Below, piece by piece: positions 61,402 to 64,000 of a stretch of DNA of 64,000 nt. The position numbers were made by a program, and so were the translations under genes. This DNA is from Duganella callida. GTDB lineage: Bacteria; Pseudomonadota; Gammaproteobacteria; Burkholderiales; Burkholderiaceae_D. Position 1 is the stretch's first letter; each line of letters begins with the position of its first letter. The notes under the pieces are model-generated. The model searched no databases and was not told the origin of the DNA. It saw only the letters and a list, made by a program, of their open reading frames with translations. The stretch spans positions 1-64,000 of the forward strand of contig NZ_SPVG01000042.1 of NCBI RefSeq assembly GCF_004614165.1. The letters run 5' to 3'.

Positions 61402-61725
61402 ATGAATGCAACTCAAGAAAAAGAGCGAATCACTGCTCGAGTTTCGAGTGCAATAGCTGAACTATTGAATGAGGCAGCGGATTTGGTTGGTACGACAATG
61501 AATAACTTTGTTGTACAAGCAGCGCTTAAAGAAGCGCAAAGAGTCATTGATCGCGAAAAAGCGATTTATGTTTCGAGAAATGATGCTGCCATGTTACTAG
61601 ACCTGCTCGATAACCCGCCAGCGCCCAATGTGGCTCTGACGCGTGCATTCGAGCGCTTCATGAAAGAGAAATATGGCAAAGAAAGTAGTAGCGCTGGACA
61701 AAACGCACAATACGAAAGAGTTTGA
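61402..61725 (+). CDS. DUF1778 antitoxin (TacA-like)
   Basis: A 107-residue protein. The N-terminus is a ribbon-helix-helix domain (ERITARVSSAIAELLNEAADLVGTTMNNFVVQAAL) and the C-terminal part (about 60-107) should wrap the toxin. GGAG eight bases upstream supports ATG 61402. It binds and neutralises the acetyltransferase encoded by the overlapping gene (53 shared bases) and represses the operon. Confidence 0.92.
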   Translation: MNATQEKERITARVSSAIAELLNEAADLVGTTMNNFVVQAALKEAQRVIDREKAIYVSRNDAAMLLDLLDNPPAPNVALTRAFERFMKEKYGKESSSAGQNAQYERV

Positions 61726-62173
61726 TTGTGGTAATGAGGAGCTGAATCACTGGTTCCAAACTATTGCCATGCAACACCAAAAAAATGGGACCTCCAAGAC
61801 TTTCGTCCATCCGGATGAAAAAGACGACGCGAAGGTCGCAGGTTTTTTCAGCATGGCGATGCGTGGCCTGGTTCCGAAAGAAGACCTACCCGAAGATATG
61901 CAGAAGAGATTGCCACGCAATATTCCGGGCTATACTTTGGCGCGATTGGCGGTAGCTCAGGGGCATCAAGGCTTGGGTTTGGGTGCCTATCTATTGCTGG
62001 AAGCGATGGAACGCGCGCAACGAGCGGCTGAGAATGTAGGAGGATTTGCCCTCTTCGTTGACGCGAAAGAAGGTGCGGCCTCGTTCTATGAAAAATACGG
62101 GTTCAGGCCTTTGCCCTCTGACCCAGATACGCTGGTGTTGCCGATCGCAGCGATGCCTCAATTCCCGAAATAA
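61673..62173 (+). CDS. GNAT acetyltransferase toxin (TacT-like)
   Basis: A 166-residue GNAT-fold protein. The acetyl-CoA loop is in LARLAVAQGHQGLGLGAYLL (Q/R-x-x-G-x-G), and the conserved Tyr of tRNA-acetylating toxins is in ASFYEKYGFRPL. TacT-type toxins acetylate the amino group of charged tRNAs and stop translation. The gene overlaps its antitoxin by 53 bases and lies inside an island next to a tRNA gene. Confidence 0.92.
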   Translation: MAKKVVALDKTHNTKEFDCGNEELNHWFQTIAMQHQKNGTSKTFVHPDEKDDAKVAGFFSMAMRGLVPKEDLPEDMQKRLPRNIPGYTLARLAVAQGHQGLGLGAYLLLEAMERAQRAAENVGGFALFVDAKEGAASFYEKYGFRPLPSDPDTLVLPIAAMPQFPK

Positions 62174-62191
62174 GACCGGGACACTAACTCA

Positions 62192-62236
62192 CCGTATCGC
62201 TAGGCGTCGACGTCGAGCCGGCGCTTAGCGATGCGG
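62192..62236. repeat. Imperfect inverted repeat after the toxin gene
   Basis: Arms CCGTATCGCTAGGCG and CGCTTAGCGATGCGG pair at 13 of 15 positions around a GC-rich loop. There is no T-run, so it may be a transcript end or a recombination remnant. The rest of 62174-62467 shows no gene. Confidence 0.5.
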
Positions 62237-62434
62237 AAGCGGCATTCTCTACGGCTGCAGAGTGTCTAGCAGGATGATTGCGAGTCAATTTCCATATCTT
62301 GGCGGAAATTAATAGCCTAGCAATGCTAATCCATTTGCTAACTTGACACAACAATCCAGTACCGTCTTAGCATGCAATCCGTGTAAAAAATAGCGAATGC
62401 AATAGTACAAACGATGGGAACAGCACAAACAAAA

Positions 62435-62457
62435 AAGGCCGCTCGAAAGCGACCCTT
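62435..62457 (-). terminator. Terminator of the tRNA-Ser gene
   Basis: On the minus strand AAGGGTCGCT-TTCG-AGCGGCCTTTTTT forms a seven-pair stem with a UUCG tetraloop, followed by six T. It lies about 10 bases after the tRNA. Confidence 0.85.
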
Positions 62458-62467
62458 ATGGAATCTC

Positions 62468-62558
62468 TGGCGGAGAGAGGGGGATTCGAACCCCCGATAG
62501 GCTATGAACCTATACACGCTTTCCAGGCGTGCGACTTAAACCACTCATCCATCTCTCC
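62468..62558 (-). tRNA. tRNA-Ser (GGA anticodon)
   Basis: 91 bases including an encoded CCA. The acceptor stem pairs GGAGAGA with TCTCTCC. The anticodon stem CACGC/GCGTG frames the loop CTGGAAA, so the anticodon is GGA (serine UCC/UCU codons). A long variable arm (TATAGGTTCATAGCCTATC) and the T-arm GGGGG-TTCGAAT-CCCCC mark a class II tRNA-Ser. Its T-arm/variable-arm part is repeated at 60951-60984. Confidence 0.97.
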
Positions 62559-62621
62559 TGCATTTCCCTATATTCGGGAAGCGCCAGATTATAGCAAAGA
62601 TTCCTCAGAGTACAAAACTTA

Positions 62622-64000
62622 TTAGGAAGTCTCTTTCAATTGCTCCAGGATGGCCGGATTTTCCAAGGTGGACACGTCCTGCGTGATGCTCTCGCCCTTG
62701 GCCAGCACGCGCAGCAGGCGGCGCATGATCTTGCCGGAGCGGGTCTTGGGCAGGTTGTCGCCGAAGCGGATTTCCTTCGGCTTGGCGATCGGGCCGATCT
62801 CTTTCGCCACCCAGTTGCGCAGCTCCAGCGCGATCTTCTTGGCCTCTTCACCAGTCGGACGCGCCTGCTTCAGCACCACGAACGCGCAGATCGATTCGCC
62901 GGTCGTGTCGTCCGGCTTGCCGACCACGGCCGCCTCGGCCACCAGCGGGTTGGCCACCAGCGCCGATTCGATTTCCATCGTGCCCATGCGGTGGCCCGAG
63001 ACGTTCAGCACGTCGTCGATGCGGCCGGTGATGGTGAAGTAGCCGGTGTCCTTGTTGCGGATGGCACCGTCGCCGGCCAGGTACATCTTGCCGCCCAGTT
63101 CTTCCGGGAAGTACGAGGTCTTGAAGCGCTCCGGGTTGTTCCAGATGGTGCGGATCATGGACGGCCATGGACGCTTCACCACCAGGATGCCGCCCTGCCC
63201 GTTCGGCACGTCCTGCCCCGCCTCATCGACAATCGCGGCCATGATGCCCGGCAGCGGCAAGGTGCACGAACCCGGCACCATCGGCGTCGCGCCCGGCAGC
63301 GGGGTGATCATGTGGCCGCCCGTTTCGGTCTGCCAGAAGGTGTCGGCGATCGGGCAGTTTTCCTTGCCGACCTGGGTGTAGTACCACATCCACGCTTCCG
63401 GATTGATCGGCTCGCCCACGGTGCCCAGCAGGCGCAGCGAGGACAGGTCGTAGTTCTTCGGATGCACTTTCTCGTCCACGTCCGATGCCTTGATCAGCGA
63501 GCGGATCGCGGTCGGCGCGGTGTAGAAGATGTTGACCTTGTGCTTGGCGATTGTGTCCCAGAAGCGGCCGGCGTTCGGATAGGTCGGCACGCCCTCGAAC
63601 ACCACTTGCGTGGCGCCGACCGCGGTCGGGCCGTAGGCGATGTAGCTGTGGCCGGTCACCCAGCCGATGTCGGCGGTGCACCAGTAGACGTCGCTCGGCT
63701 TGATGTCGAACGACCATTTCATGGTCAGCGCGGCCCACAGCAGGTAGCCGCCGCTCGAGTGCTGCACGCCTTTCGGCGTGCCGGTCGAGCCCGAGGTGTA
63801 GAGGATGAACAGCGGATGTTCCGCTTCCACCCATTCCGGTTCGCACTCGGCCGACTGGCCATCGACCAGGTCGCTCAGCCACATGTCGCGGCCTTGCTTG
63901 AAGGCGATGTCGCCGCCGGTGCGCTTGTAGACGATGACGTCCTTGACCGAGTCGCAGCCGCCCATGGCCAGCGCTTCGTCGACGATGGCTTTCAGCGGCA
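62622..64000 (-). CDS. acs: Acetyl-CoA synthetase (partial, 5' end outside window)
   Basis: The C-terminal 459 codons or so of AMP-forming acetyl-CoA synthetase; the reading frame stays open to the window's end. The ATP loop is [13 protein letters not shown], followed by [10 protein letters not shown] (adenylate motif), [16 protein letters not shown] and the C-terminal [14 protein letters not shown], with the lysine that is acetylated by Pat-type enzymes. It activates acetate to acetyl-CoA. It is transcribed towards the tRNA-Ser gene. Confidence 0.96.
   Translation of the reverse strand, partial: PLKAIVDEALAMGGCDSVKDVIVYKRTGGDIAFKQGRDMWLSDLVDGQSAECEPEWVEAEHPLFILYTSGSTGTPKGVQHSSGGYLLWAALTMKWSFDIKPSDVYWCTADIGWVTGHSYIAYGPTAVGATQVVFEGVPTYPNAGRFWDTIAKHKVNIFYTAPTAIRSLIKASDVDEKVHPKNYDLSSLRLLGTVGEPINPEAWMWYYTQVGKENCPIADTFWQTETGGHMITPLPGATPMVPGSCTLPLPGIMAAIVDEAGQDVPNGQGGILVVKRPWPSMIRTIWNNPERFKTSYFPEELGGKMYLAGDGAIRNKDTGYFTITGRIDDVLNVSGHRMGTMEIESALVANPLVAEAAVVGKPDDTTGESICAFVVLKQARPTGEEAKKIALELRNWVAKEIGPIAKPKEIRFGDNLPKTRSGKIMRRLLRVLAKGESITQDVSTLENPAILEQLKETS

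Larger units (their letters stand above)
60951..62513. mobile_element. Small island between tRNA-Ser repeats, carrying a TacAT-type module
   Basis: About 1.5 kb bounded by 34-bp direct repeats of tRNA-Ser sequence. The inside is clearly poorer in GC than the flanking DNA and uses codons such as AAA, GAA and TTT freely. The only genes found are a DUF1778 antitoxin and a GNAT toxin. No integrase is present, so it is either a decayed element or one moved by another element's integrase. Confidence 0.5.

Overview
The window is GC-rich chromosomal DNA from a betaproteobacterium, most likely an Oxalobacteraceae member of the Duganella/Massilia/Pseudoduganella group. This rests on overall protein character: a glutamyl-Q-tRNA(Asp) synthetase, a DUF3422 protein, a PEP-CTERM protein, an NrsF-type anti-sigma factor and a large plant-polysaccharide locus with a TonB-dependent receptor. 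It is inference, not a database match.

Layout. (1) 53-9474: two divergent operons. The minus-strand one encodes five secreted proteins that share an ELSxVxG[GQR]DG[IV]S motif just after the signal peptide. The plus-strand one encodes a membrane-anchored C39-type cysteine peptidase, two outer-membrane beta-barrel proteins, a DUF2059 protein, an AraC-type regulator and a hybrid protein joining a GspE/MshE N-terminal-like domain to a substrate-like C-terminus. The motif resembles double-glycine leaders, the usual substrates of C39 peptidases, so the block may be an envelope export or surface-display system. (2) 9483-28010: mostly housekeeping and scattered accessory genes (M28 peptidase, gluQ, CYTH-CHAD protein, LysE exporter, LysR regulator beside a degenerate HAD protein, NDH-2, DinB, D-lactate dehydrogenase, hydrolases, FTR1 iron permease fused to cytochrome c).

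(3) 28041-46486: a one-directional, roughly 18-kb xyloglucan utilisation locus on the minus strand. It holds an acetylesterase-GH74 endo-xyloglucanase fusion (split by a frameshift at a run of nine A), a XylR regulator, D-xylose dehydrogenase, XylF, a TonB-dependent receptor, GH35 beta-galactosidase, GH31 alpha-xylosidase, GH39 and GH95. A nearly invariant 20-bp element upstream of three of its transcription units is a strong candidate XylR operator. A second GH43-MFS operon (50517-53380) has its own palindromic operator pair.

(4) 46681-60684: an SDR lacking its catalytic tyrosine, a PEP-CTERM protein, a TPR-glycosyltransferase, and a periplasmic redox-stress cluster (peroxiredoxin, DsbD-like, ECF sigma factor, NrsF-like) preceded by a sigma-F-like promoter. 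A uridine kinase gene follows, tandemly duplicated together with its upstream sequence, then a MocR-type regulator. (5) 60700-62558: an AT-richer 1.5-kb segment bounded by a 34-bp repeat of tRNA-Ser(GGA) sequence and carrying a DUF1778-GNAT (TacAT-type) toxin-antitoxin pair, next to an unusual run of hairpins. (6) The window ends inside an acetyl-CoA synthetase gene.
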